In this document: one piece after another, positions 1-6,478 of the stretch
Layout of the letters: every line of letters starts with the position of its first letter
How positions within the stretch are numbered: position 1 is the first letter of the stretch
NCBI GenBank assembly: GCA_017453085.1
Contig: JAFTKV010000097.1
Coordinates: 1 to 8,819 of the forward strand
From: Clostridia bacterium
GTDB taxonomy: Bacteria > Bacillota > Clostridia > Oscillospirales > CAG-272
Direction of reading: 5' to 3'
DNA length: 8,819 bases
Notes under the pieces: generated by a model
What the model was told of the DNA's origin: nothing
Seen by the model: the letters and a program-made list of their open reading frames with translations, nothing else
The model's database searches: none
Program-made: the position numbers and the translations under genes

Positions 1-989
1 AGACCCTGAATCAGCTGCTCACCGAGATGGACGGCTTTGATCCTGCGGGTGGCATCATCGTGCTGGCGGCCTGCAACCGTCCCGAGGTGCTGGATCCTGC
101 CCTCCTGCGTCCGGGTAGATTTGACCGCCGTATCGGCGTGGAGCTGCCCGATCTTTTGGGCAGAGAGGCGATCCTGCGGGTGCACGCCAACAAGGTGCGG
201 ATGAGCGGGGAAGTGAACCTGCGGAGTATCGCCCGTGCCGCCGCGGGAGCGTCGGGGGCGGATCTTGCCAATATCGTCAACGAAGCCGCCCTCCGTGCCG
301 TGCGGATGGGACGGAAATCGGTCTGCCAGGAGGATCTGGAGGAGTCCATCGAGACGGTGATCGCCGGCTACAAAAAGAAAAACAGCCTCCTGTCTGAGAC
401 CGAGAAGCGGATCGTTTGCTATCACGAGCTGGGGCACGCCATGGTGGCGGCACTCCAAAGCCACTCTGCACCCGTGACCAAGATCACCGTAGTGCCCCGT
501 ACCTCGGGGGCGCTGGGCTATACCATGCAGGTGGACGAGGAGCAGCGCAATCTCCAATCGAAGACCGAGCTGGAAAACAAGATCGCCACCATCACCGGCG
601 GTAGAGCGGCGGAGGAGCTGGTGTTCCACAGCATCACCACGGGTGCGGCGAACGACATCGAGCAGGCCACGAAGATCGCGCGGGCGATGATCGGCCGCTA
701 CGGCATGAGCGACGACATCGGCATGGTTGCGCTGGAGACTCGTCAGAGCGCCTATCTTTCCGACGACGCCTCCCTCGCCTGCTCCGACGCGCTCTCCGAG
801 GAGCTGGATCGGAAGGTGATCGCCCTGGTGAAGGAGCAGTACAGAAAGGCGTACGATCTGCTGGCCGCCAACGTGGGCAAGCTCCACAAGCTGGCGGGGT
901 ATCTGTACGACAGAGAGACGCTGACCGGCGAGGAGTTTATGGCACTGCTGAATCAACCGGAGGAGCTGCCGGAAAAAGTGGAGCATTGA
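1..989 (+). CDS. ftsH: ATP-dependent zinc metalloprotease FtsH, C-terminal part (5' end cut by window edge)
   Basis: FtsH is a membrane-anchored AAA+ protease (family M41) that unfolds and degrades membrane and short-lived cytosolic proteins. The open frame enters at base 3 with TLNQLLTEMDGF, typical of the AAA module just after Walker B. About 328 residues remain, against roughly 600-650 usual for the family, so the transmembrane segments, Walker A and Walker B lie off the left edge. Visible are the second region of homology with arginine fingers (RPGRFDR, bases 108-128), the zinc-binding HEXXH motif as HELGH (bases 423-437), and the third metal ligand Asp in the NDIEQAT motif (Asp codon 654-656). 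Frame is open to TGA at 987-989. The ATG at 36-38 or others inside are not the true start. The short unconserved tail after the protease domain is normal. Function is clear from motifs. Confidence 0.97.
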   Translation, partial: TLNQLLTEMDGFDPAGGIIVLAACNRPEVLDPALLRPGRFDRRIGVELPDLLGREAILRVHANKVRMSGEVNLRSIARAAAGASGADLANIVNEAALRAVRMGRKSVCQEDLEESIETVIAGYKKKNSLLSETEKRIVCYHELGHAMVAALQSHSAPVTKITVVPRTSGALGYTMQVDEEQRNLQSKTELENKIATITGGRAAEELVFHSITTGAANDIEQATKIARAMIGRYGMSDDIGMVALETRQSAYLSDDASLACSDALSEELDRKVIALVKEQYRKAYDLLAANVGKLHKLAGYLYDRETLTGEEFMALLNQPEELPEKVEH

Positions 990-1042
990 CCGCTCACCCA
1001 TTGGTTAGATGACTGTAGTATTGCTCCGATTTGAGGTCTTGC

Positions 1043-1066
1043 AGCGGTAATATTCGCTATTTTTTG
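1043..1066 (+). terminator. weak possible terminator after ftsH
   Basis: A 4-bp stem (AGCG at 1043-1046 with CGCT at 1055-1058) is followed closely by a run of six T at 1060-1065. The stem is short for an intrinsic terminator, so this is only a possibility. It sits between the ftsH stop and the next promoter. Confidence 0.25.
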
Positions 1067-1075
1067 CTTTTTCAC

Positions 1076-1104
1076 TTGACCTTTGTCCATTTCATTGGTA
1101 TACT
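1076..1104 (+). promoter_or_regulatory. sigma-A type promoter of the SGNH lipoprotein gene
   Basis: TTGACC (1076-1081) and TATACT (1099-1104) are separated by exactly 17 bases, each one mismatch from the vegetative consensus. Expected transcription start is near 1111, giving a leader of about 50 bases before the ATG at 1160. This shows that the gene is transcribed separately from ftsH. Confidence 0.8.
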
Positions 1105-1116
1105 GTAGATAGAATT

Positions 1117-1141
1117 ACGGTGCGTCGTGGGGATGCGCCGT
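1117..1141 (+). other. stem-loop in the 5' leader of the SGNH lipoprotein mRNA
   Basis: Bases 1117-1124 can pair with 1134-1141 (eight pairs, two of them G-U) around a nine-base loop. The hairpin lies between the predicted transcription start and the GGAGG site at 1147-1151. It could stabilise the mRNA or affect ribosome access, but no known riboswitch class is recognised. Confidence 0.35.
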
Positions 1142-1159
1142 CTGTCGGAGGTTGAACCT

Positions 1160-2398
1160 ATGAAAAAACTGTTCACTACGCTGTTTGCAATGACTGCGCT
1201 GATGCTGTTGTCCGCCTGTGCCGGTGAGTCGAAGGCGACAACCACTACTACTGCCGCTACTGATGCGCCCGAGTCTCCTTCCGTTACGGCTGTGGAGCTT
1301 TCCATCAACGGAAACGATCTTGCGGGGTATACCATCGTCTATGCAGAGCATCCCTACAATCCTCGTCAGGCCGTTCAGTTTACCACCGAATACGATTTTT
1401 ATAAGCGGATCGCTAACGGGATTGCGCAGCGCATCTACGCCCGAACCGGCGTTGTGCTCCCTGTTACGAAGGACACCTCTACCGACGAGGGTGCATTGGA
1501 AATCTTAGTGGGTCCTACCAATCGTGCCGAGAGCGATCCCTTGGATGCAATGGACGTCTACGATACTTACGTAAAGGTGGTCGGCAACAAGCTGGTGGTG
1601 GGCGCAGGCTATGATTCCTCCGCTTACACCGCCGATCAGCGTAATTCGTTTTGCTTTGCCTCCACCAATCACGCTTGGGATGCGGTGGATGACTATCTGG
1701 CTCAGCAGATGGCGGCAGGAGTTGCTTTGGTGGAGCTGACCGCCGATTCGGATTTTTCCACTACGCTGGATCTGATCACCGTTGCCTGCATTGGCGATAG
1801 CATCACCGAGGGCGACGGCTCGGACGTTTGGAGCATCCACTCCTATCCCGCCGTTCTGGAGCGGTATCTCTGGGAGGATCATCTGGTCATCAATCTGGGC
1901 AAGTGCGGCAAGACCCTGCTGGAGGATCATGAAAGGCATTACCGTAACGGTTGTGTGCAGTACACTGCCATGACCAAATACGCCCCCAAATTCGACTACG
2001 TTTTGTTTATGCTGGGCACCAACGATTTCATTCAGCACACTACCTGGCCTGCGGGGTATGACGAGAAGTTCCTCACCTCCGCCGATCATCTGGTAGAGGA
2101 TATTACCAAGAAGAACAAGGACGTGAAATTTGTGGTGATGAACTCCGCCGTGTATTACGGCGACAAGGATGCCTCCGCCGACCACGTCCGCGATCTGCAA
2201 AGTCAGCTTCCCGCAAGAATCGAAGCGGCGGGCTTTGAAGCCGACTTCTTTGATATGTACAGCTATACGGTAGATAATGTGGGCAAAGCGAATTTCAAGG
2301 ATTCCACCCACCCCAACAATAACGGCTACGCTATCATCGCCAAGGGTGTCTACGAAATGCTCCTACAGGTGGAAGCGGGAACCTATAACGTGGAATAA
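1160..2398 (+). CDS. SGNH/GDSL-family hydrolase lipoprotein
   Basis: A predicted secreted lipoprotein of 412 residues. The start at 1160 is chosen because GGAGG (1147-1151) lies eight bases upstream and it gives a clean signal peptide MKKLFTTLF... ending in lipobox LSAC (Cys20); the in-frame ATG at 1127 would spoil this. A Thr/Ala linker follows. Residues about 35-205 form an N-terminal domain (SINGNDLAGYTIVY, later EILVGPTNR) that resembles the accessory N-terminal domains of some glycosidases (GH67N or GH20b-like); this is inference. The C-terminal SGNH domain has all four blocks: GDSI with catalytic Ser214, block II Gly247, GTND with Asn288, and DSTH with Asp381 and His384. SGNH enzymes hydrolyse esters, often acetyl groups on carbohydrates, so an extracellular deacetylase or esterase is likely; the substrate is unknown. 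It has its own promoter and terminator, so it is a single-gene unit. Confidence 0.92.
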   Translation: MKKLFTTLFAMTALMLLSACAGESKATTTTTAATDAPESPSVTAVELSINGNDLAGYTIVYAEHPYNPRQAVQFTTEYDFYKRIANGIAQRIYARTGVVLPVTKDTSTDEGALEILVGPTNRAESDPLDAMDVYDTYVKVVGNKLVVGAGYDSSAYTADQRNSFCFASTNHAWDAVDDYLAQQMAAGVALVELTADSDFSTTLDLITVACIGDSITEGDGSDVWSIHSYPAVLERYLWEDHLVINLGKCGKTLLEDHERHYRNGCVQYTAMTKYAPKFDYVLFMLGTNDFIQHTTWPAGYDEKFLTSADHLVEDITKKNKDVKFVVMNSAVYYGDKDASADHVRDLQSQLPARIEAAGFEADFFDMYSYTVDNVGKANFKDSTHPNNNGYAIIAKGVYEMLLQVEAGTYNVE

Positions 2399-2405
2399 AT
2401 CACTC

Positions 2406-2434
2406 ACTCCTCCCTCAAACGAGGGAGGAGTTTT
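2406..2434 (+). terminator. intrinsic terminator of the SGNH lipoprotein gene
   Basis: A perfect 11-bp inverted repeat (2406-2416 with 2421-2431) around the loop AAAC, rich in GC and followed by T residues up to 2434. It begins eight bases after the stop codon. The T tract is short, but the stem is strong. Confidence 0.8.
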
Positions 2435-2474
2435 GATAGAGAAAGGCATCCGCTGACCTTCGCACCGACTTTGA

Positions 2475-2590
2475 CTTGGTGCAGACCGTTTGATGCGGAC
2501 CGGACGCTTCGCTTTTCCGTCGCTCCGCTCCTTACGAGGACGCCGGTCCATATAAGGTGTGGTGGGCGGCACCGAACGGCTTGCACCAAG
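2475..2590. repeat. palindromic intergenic element with nested inverted repeats
   Basis: The ends are a perfect 9-bp inverted repeat, CTTGGTGCA (2475-2483) and TGCACCAAG (2582-2590). Inside are CCGTT (2486-2490) with AACGG (2575-2579), and GGACCGG (2497-2503) with CCGGTCC (2543-2549). The order of matching blocks from each end makes this a nested imperfect palindrome of about 116 bases, not a simple terminator. A related TTGGTG-type block appears once more near 2626-2640 on the minus strand. I see no believable protein in it; both strands are open for short distances only. It resembles the REP- or MITE-like elements scattered between genes in many bacteria. Whether it is repeated in the genome cannot be seen here. 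Confidence 0.5.
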
Positions 2591-2640
2591 GAAACCTGCG
2601 GCGGATTCCCACGGCTTACCGTTTTCACCAAAGTTTCTGC

Positions 2641-2670
2641 GATCATTTGCCAAAACGGTTGACAATGATC
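2641..2670. promoter_or_regulatory. possible operator: inverted repeat overlapping the oxidoreductase -35
   Basis: GATCATT (2641-2647) and AATGATC (2664-2670) form a perfect 7-bp inverted repeat with 16 bases between the arms. The right arm starts on the last base of the -35 hexamer (2659-2664). The placement would suit a dimeric repressor, but no regulator gene is in the window. Confidence 0.35.
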
Positions 2671-2687
2671 GGAAAATGTTGTACAAT
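2659..2687 (+). promoter_or_regulatory. near-consensus sigma-A promoter of the Gfo/Idh oxidoreductase gene
   Basis: A perfect TTGACA (2659-2664) and TACAAT (2682-2687), one mismatch from consensus, are separated by 17 bases. Transcription should begin near 2694, leaving a leader of about 26 bases with GGAGG at 2709-2713, six bases before the ATG at 2720. Confidence 0.85.
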
Positions 2688-2719
2688 AAAATCAAATCTA
2701 TCCCCTACGGAGGCAAACT

Positions 2720-3691
2720 ATGAACGTTGCGCTCATCAGCGGCTGGCACGTCCACGCCGACGAATACTTTAACCGATTCAACAATAACCCCGACTCCCAA
2801 ATCACTGCGGTCTGGGACGAGCTCCCCGACAGAGGAAGAGCGTTTGCCGCTAAAAACGGCTCCCGCTTCTACGAAAGCTACGACGAGTTGATCGCCGATC
2901 CCACCATCGACGCGGTCTGCATCACCTCGCCCACGAATCTTCACCCCGAGCTGATGATCAAAGCCGCCAAGGCTGGCAAGCACATCTTCACCGAGAAGGT
3001 GCTGGCCATCACTCCCGAGGACGCGCGGGCGATCACCAAAGCGGTGAAGGATGCGGGCGTGATCTTCACCATCTGCTTCCCCCACGAGTCGGAGCCGCCC
3101 TTCCTGGTGATCCGCGATCTGCTGGATAGCGGTAAGCTGGGCAAGATCACCTACGCCAAGTTTCGCAAGGCACATACAGGCTCCATCGACAACTGGCTGC
3201 CCGCCTTCTTCTATGATAAGGAGCAGTGTGGCGGCGGTGCGATGATGGATCTGGGCGCACATCCTATGTATCTGCTGGAATGGGCACTGGGCAAGACCAA
3301 GGCGGTCACCTCCACCTTCACTGACATGACCGACAGAGGCGTGGAGGACAACGCGGTTTCCGTGCTGGAGTTTGAGGGCGGTGCGATCGGCGTGTCCGAG
3401 ACCTCCTTCGTGTCCTGGGGCAATCCCCTTGTGTTCGAGATCAGCGGAACCGACGGCTGGCTGCTGATGACCGACAGCGAGATCCGTTATCAGACCCGTG
3501 AGAGCGGCGGCTGGGTGCATCCCCAGCTTCCCGCACGTGCGCCGCATCCCGTGGACTACTTCGTGGACTCTGTGAAGAGCGGCAAGCAGGGCGATATGTA
3601 CACCGTTGAAGAGGCGTTGAACCTGACCCTTCTGATGGATGCGGCTTACAAGAGCGCCTATAGCGGCAACAAGATCACTGTTGAAGCATAA
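2720..3691 (+). CDS. Gfo/Idh/MocA-family NAD(P)-dependent oxidoreductase
   Basis: A cytosolic oxidoreductase of 323 residues, normal length for the family, which oxidises or reduces sugars, inositols and related polyols with NAD(P). Start at 2720 is supported by GGAGG at 2709-2713. The N-terminal Rossmann fold (about residues 1-120) opens VALISGWHVHADEY rather than the usual GxGxxG; from memory, a WHVHA start recurs in a clostridial/Paenibacillus-like branch. The cofactor motif normally EKP is here EKV (Glu92-Lys93-Val94). The C-terminal alpha/beta domain carries GGGAMMDLGAH, with Asp177 and His181 in the expected catalytic D-x-x-x-H arrangement. The gene has its own promoter and a strong terminator, so it is monocistronic. 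The substrate cannot be told from sequence; the neighbouring extracellular carbohydrate-type enzyme makes a sugar plausible. Confidence 0.93.
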   Translation: MNVALISGWHVHADEYFNRFNNNPDSQITAVWDELPDRGRAFAAKNGSRFYESYDELIADPTIDAVCITSPTNLHPELMIKAAKAGKHIFTEKVLAITPEDARAITKAVKDAGVIFTICFPHESEPPFLVIRDLLDSGKLGKITYAKFRKAHTGSIDNWLPAFFYDKEQCGGGAMMDLGAHPMYLLEWALGKTKAVTSTFTDMTDRGVEDNAVSVLEFEGGAIGVSETSFVSWGNPLVFEISGTDGWLLMTDSEIRYQTRESGGWVHPQLPARAPHPVDYFVDSVKSGKQGDMYTVEEALNLTLLMDAAYKSAYSGNKITVEA

Positions 3692-3693
3692 TC

Positions 3694-3725
3694 AAAAAAC
3701 TTCCGACGAAAGTCGGAAGTTTTTT
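3694..3725. terminator. bidirectional intrinsic terminator between convergent genes
   Basis: A perfect 14-bp inverted repeat (3694-3707 with 3712-3725) around the loop GAAA. The core ACTTCCGAC pairs with GTCGGAAGT, flanked by six A on the left and six T on the right, so it has a U tract when read from either side. It starts three bases after the oxidoreductase stop, and the stop codon of the convergent CotH gene (3724-3726) lies inside its right arm. Confidence 0.93.
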
Positions 3726-5346
3726 ATTGGTATCGTACAGGGTCGTGGGTTAAATAGGCAGGATCGTTGAAGACGCCGTTCAGCCACGTGATGCGCTGCT
3801 GCATCCAGCCGGCGTAGTGGCGGTAATGCTGCTCGTATGTGGTAAAGGACATGATAATGGGCGGTTGCTGATTGATCCAATGCCCGAAGATCGGCCACTT
3901 TTCGAAATTGCGGGCGTAGGCGTCGGTATGAGCGTCCGCCTCGGCGATGATTCTTCCGGGGATGCGGTCGATCTCGCTCTTCAGCTCGTTCCAGCGGTCT
4001 CTGACCAGCGTGCGGAACCACTCCTCCCGCATCAGCTCGATGTACCAGAAGTTATCGGTGATGCATTCGCTCACTCCTGCCCACAGACCCTCGTGGAGCT
4101 CGCCGCCGTTATCGGTGTTGCCGCCGGTGAGGTCGAAGTCCCAGATGGGACCGAAGGTGAGCTTGGCGTTGGCTTTTCCTGCGTCGTAATACATATAGAA
4201 GGAGTCCCAGCCGTCGTCCTTGTTCTTGAACAGCTCCTCCACGATGTAGGTGTCCACCACCGAGTCTACGTCAACGAGGGCGCGGACCAGTGCTTCGTCT
4301 CCCCGCTGGACGGCGGAATAGCAGCGCTGCATGACCGTGCGGATGTAGGCGATCTGCTCCTCCCGCATGGAGTCGTTGTCGGAAAGGTCGTTTTTCACCT
4401 CGTACAGGATGCCGCTCACCGTGAATTTGGGGTCCTGTGCGTAGTGGGTCATCTCCAGGAGATAGCCGGTCTGCAGGCTTTCGGGATTTTCGGAGATATT
4501 GATCCGATCGCTGTCCACCTCGATCTGCTCGCACAGGAGGTAGACCCCCCGATACTCGCCGTTCAGGTAGAGGTTCACCGAGGTGGAGGAGGGCATGAAG
4601 TCGATGCCCTCCAGCTTGCGGGCAAATTCCATGGTGGTATGATTGCGCAGCAGCGATTGGTCAGCGTGATTGGCCAGCAGTACCCAGGATTTTTCCGCAT
4701 CCTTGCCAAGACCCAGCAGATTTTGCTTCTCGGACAGGCGCAGGCGGTAGGATTTCTTTGCAAAGTGCCAGGAGGAATTGCCTCTTCCGCGGATCTCCAT
4801 ATCGGTCTTTGGCAGGAGATACTGATCGGCACAGCCGTCAATCTGGATGGTGCCGCGGATATATTCGGTTTTGGAGCTCACGTCCCGCATGGTCTCGGTG
4901 GTGAGGCTGACCACGGGAAGCCCCAGCGTGTCGTATTCGATGAGGGCGGTGTAGACCGTGTCTGCAGTAGGGCAGTCGCCGCTGCGGGAGGTCTCCTCCA
5001 GGCCGTCGCTCCAGCCTAAGAAGCGGTAGCCTTCTTTGACCTCCAGCGTCACGCCTACAGTGCCTCGAGTGCCGTACTGGACGGTTTGCTCGGTCTTGCC
5101 GCTGAGGATCGCACCGTCGGGGTTGCTGACCGTGTAGCGGACGTTGACCTTGGTGCCCACCGGGGGCTCGGGCGGGATCAACGGTGCGGTGATCACCGTG
5201 GTGTGAGGCGGATCGGTTGCGGTCGTCGTCTCCGCTGCGGGCTCTGAGGTGGGAGTATCCGCAGGGCTGTCGCAGGAAGAGAGCGCGGCCAAAACGGCGC
5301 ACAGGGTCAGTGCGCAGAGCAGCGTGATCCACATTCGCTTTGCCAT
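3724..5346 (-). CDS. CotH-family kinase lipoprotein with InlB-like repeat
   Basis: A predicted surface lipoprotein of 540 residues. Start at 5346 is supported by AAGGAGG (5354-5360, seven bases upstream) and a signal peptide with lipobox LSSC (Cys25). A Thr/Pro/Glu-rich linker spans about 26-65. Residues about 66-138 form an InlB B-repeat/Listeria-type repeat (YRFLGWSDG at Trp112; TVYTALIEY). The CotH domain starts at about 143: MEIRGRGNSSW (183-193) is the nucleotide-binding loop region, KKSYRLRL follows at 197, then EELFKNKDDGW (370-380) and the metal-binding WDFD (402-405). CotH proteins are atypical protein kinases; Bacillus CotH phosphorylates spore coat proteins CotB and CotG. The lipoprotein signal points to the cell surface here, not the spore coat, and the target is unknown. 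It ends soon after the CotH domain (NDPAYLTHDPVRYQ), unlike its paralogue at 6550, which continues. Its mRNA may begin near 5374 or, by read-through, near 5536. Confidence 0.92.
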   Translation of the reverse strand: MAKRMWITLLCALTLCAVLAALSSCDSPADTPTSEPAAETTTATDPPHTTVITAPLIPPEPPVGTKVNVRYTVSNPDGAILSGKTEQTVQYGTRGTVGVTLEVKEGYRFLGWSDGLEETSRSGDCPTADTVYTALIEYDTLGLPVVSLTTETMRDVSSKTEYIRGTIQIDGCADQYLLPKTDMEIRGRGNSSWHFAKKSYRLRLSEKQNLLGLGKDAEKSWVLLANHADQSLLRNHTTMEFARKLEGIDFMPSSTSVNLYLNGEYRGVYLLCEQIEVDSDRINISENPESLQTGYLLEMTHYAQDPKFTVSGILYEVKNDLSDNDSMREEQIAYIRTVMQRCYSAVQRGDEALVRALVDVDSVVDTYIVEELFKNKDDGWDSFYMYYDAGKANAKLTFGPIWDFDLTGGNTDNGGELHEGLWAGVSECITDNFWYIELMREEWFRTLVRDRWNELKSEIDRIPGRIIAEADAHTDAYARNFEKWPIFGHWINQQPPIIMSFTTYEQHYRHYAGWMQQRITWLNGVFNDPAYLTHDPVRYQ

Positions 5347-5380
5347 GGCGATTCCTCCTTGGACAGAATAAAAGCTTCTG

Positions 5381-5386
5381 ATTGTA
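5381..5386 (-). promoter_or_regulatory. possible -10 of the CotH lipoprotein gene at 3724-5346
   Basis: TACAAT reads on the minus strand at 5381-5386, about 35 bases upstream of the start codon and with room for the ribosome site. No good -35 hexamer lies at 16-18 bases; TTTGCA (5402-5407) is at 15. It is therefore a weak call. Confidence 0.3.
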
Positions 5387-5433
5387 GTGTATCACAGTTT
5401 TTGCAAAAAAGCAACTATTGTCGCCGATTTTGT

Positions 5434-5470
5434 CAAAAAAACAACGATCTGCCGAGGCGGATCGTTGTTT
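5434..5470 (-). terminator. intrinsic terminator upstream of the CotH gene
   Basis: Read on the minus strand, an 11-bp perfect inverted repeat (5460-5470 with 5439-5449) is followed by a run of seven T (5435-5441, partly inside the stem). The core is CAACGATC with GATCGTTG. It lies about 90 bases before the CotH start codon, with no gene end nearby: the upstream lipoprotein gene stops about 250 bases earlier. It therefore probably ends a short noncoding transcript or acts as an attenuator for CotH. Confidence 0.8.
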
Positions 5471-5536
5471 GCGGTGGATACTTTGCAGCATACAAGAGGG
5501 ATATTGCTTTGTGGTGAAACAATATCCTTCGCTGCA
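5434..5536 (-). ncRNA. candidate small RNA or attenuated leader
   Basis: The minus strand shows, in order, an extended -10 (TGCTATCAT, 5543-5551), then about 100 bases with a large stem-loop and an intrinsic terminator. The stem-loop pairs 5531-5536 with 5484-5489 (6 bp) and, after a six-base bulge and a mismatch, 5520-5527 with 5499-5506 (8 bp perfect), then three A-U pairs and a CACCAC loop. A short unpaired stretch separates it from the terminator at 5434-5470. No open frame of useful size with a ribosome site is visible. It may be an independent small RNA, or the 5' leader of the CotH gene with conditional termination. I do not recognise an Rfam class. The end points are estimates. Confidence 0.45.
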
Positions 5537-5542
5537 GTATAA

Positions 5543-5551
5543 ATGATAGCA
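5543..5551 (-). promoter_or_regulatory. extended -10 promoter for the candidate RNA
   Basis: The minus strand reads TGCTATCAT, an extended -10 (TG-n-TATCAT). The matching -35 position holds only TTTTCT at 17 bases, which is poor but acceptable for extended -10 promoters. A second -10-like TATACT overlaps downstream at 5536-5541. The predicted start is about 5536. Confidence 0.4.
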
Positions 5552-5650
5552 CAAAATGAAGTAGCAGAAAACTTCTGAAATGTCAAGGGTAAAAATGAAC
5601 GGTTTTGCCGCCCATGACATTCCAGCCGTTTTCTTCTTTCTTGTTAAGAA

Positions 5651-5679
5651 GGGGAGAAAGCCAAATGAACTATCTCCCC
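5651..5679 (-). terminator. hairpin after the small lipoprotein gene, possible terminator
   Basis: GGGGAGA and TCTCCCC (5651-5657 and 5673-5679) form a perfect 7-bp stem with a 15-base loop, 37 bases after the stop codon of the minus-strand lipoprotein gene. The following T content is poor (TTCTTAAC), so termination would be weak. Confidence 0.35.
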
Positions 5680-5715
5680 GAAAGATGTAATTATTGTTTG
5701 ATAGATATAACTTTG

Positions 5716-6438
5716 TTAACCAAACACGAGATCGCCTTTTGATGGGTCTGCTACTCGAACGCTTATTGTTTCAAGCGTGTAAGAATATTGTTCAGTTTCT
5801 CCCGCTATATCGAATGATCCGCTTTCGCTAAACAAGTTAGCCTCATAGTACTCAATAACAACAGTATCAAAGACATCTATAGCGGCTGAACCTTTGTTTT
5901 TTACAAATACATTTCCATATGCGTTAATGTGGGCAACAAAACCATCCTCTGATACATATAACACATAGCCATGTGATGTTATAGGTGTTGCTGATTGGGG
6001 ATCGTTCGGGATTTCATTATACTCATTATTTAACTCATTCAAGAAAGTATGAAAATGCGTGGCATCGTTTTGTACAATCTTGTACCACGAACCACCATCT
6101 TTACGAATGAAAGGTGAAAATTCATACAATGTTTCTGTCCTGCCGTCTTGATAGGTAATAGAAACCACCAATGTCATACCGGTCATTTCGTTTGGATTGT
6201 CGTCATACTTAGAAGTTAATTGTACTTCTGAAAAAAAATCAACAACTTTTTTAGCGGCTTCACCGGTAAAGGAGTAGTTATATCCCTCGGGCAGAGACGA
6301 AACGCTGACAGAAGAGACCCCTTCGCTTGTCGGTGGATCAAACGGGGGCAAAGCCGTGTCTGCATTAATATTTTCACATCCTGCAAATACGGAAAGACAA
6401 AGCAATAATGCAATCAGAATTGATAATGTACGTTTCAT
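5716..6438 (-). CDS. small AT-rich lipoprotein of unknown function
   Basis: A predicted lipoprotein of 240 residues. The start at 6438 is chosen over an earlier in-frame ATG at 6516 because GGAGG (6446-6450) sits seven bases upstream and the product then begins MKRTLSILIALLL with a lipobox ending FAGC (Cys21). After a Pro/Ser linker the mature part shows two blocks: about residues 48-145, with a strand-rich motif VVSITYQDGRTETLYEF and WYKI, and about 158-240, with HGYVLYVSEDG...FDTVVIEYYEA. The second block faintly resembles small OB-fold secreted domains such as DUF3221; this is weak. No enzyme motif is visible. Its base composition (35-40% GC in the lines counted) differs sharply from the flanking CotH genes, suggesting acquisition or a different selective history. 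It lies between the two CotH genes, same strand, and has its own promoter-like sequence. Confidence 0.88.
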   Translation of the reverse strand: MKRTLSILIALLLCLSVFAGCENINADTALPPFDPPTSEGVSSVSVSSLPEGYNYSFTGEAAKKVVDFFSEVQLTSKYDDNPNEMTGMTLVVSITYQDGRTETLYEFSPFIRKDGGSWYKIVQNDATHFHTFLNELNNEYNEIPNDPQSATPITSHGYVLYVSEDGFVAHINAYGNVFVKNKGSAAIDVFDTVVIEYYEANLFSESGSFDIAGETEQYSYTLETISVRVADPSKGDLVFG

Positions 6439-6478
6439 AGTTTTTCCTCCATTCGTTAAATCCTTATTTACAAAACTA

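Noticed and set aside
1505..2311. Long minus-strand open frame of 268 codons opposite the SGNH gene
   Set aside because: It lies wholly within a gene with full catalytic motifs, has no recognisable domain and is an antisense shadow of codon bias.
2475..2590. CRISPR array or retron in the intergenic palindrome
   Set aside because: No regularly spaced direct repeats, and no Cas or reverse transcriptase gene anywhere in the window.
2363..2695. Minus-strand open frame of 110 codons in the 2399-2719 intergenic stretch
   Set aside because: It spans the terminator, the palindrome and the -35 of the oxidoreductase promoter and has a basic low-complexity translation, so it is better explained as a repeat element.
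3817..5019. Plus-strand open frame of 400 codons opposite the CotH gene
   Set aside because: No family motif; a Val/Gly/His-rich translation typical of the complement of a real gene. The minus strand carries a signal peptide, ribosome site and CotH motifs.
3724..5346. Spore coat role for the CotH proteins
   Set aside because: Lipobox, surface-type linker and InlB-like repeat point to the cell surface; no other spore genes are present.
5579..5621. Inverted repeat AATGTCA/TGACATT with a minus-strand TTGACA (5581-5586)
   Set aside because: The -10 position at 16-18 bases from this TTGACA holds only TACTTC-like sequence, so I do not call a promoter; a 7-bp repeat alone is weak evidence of an operator.
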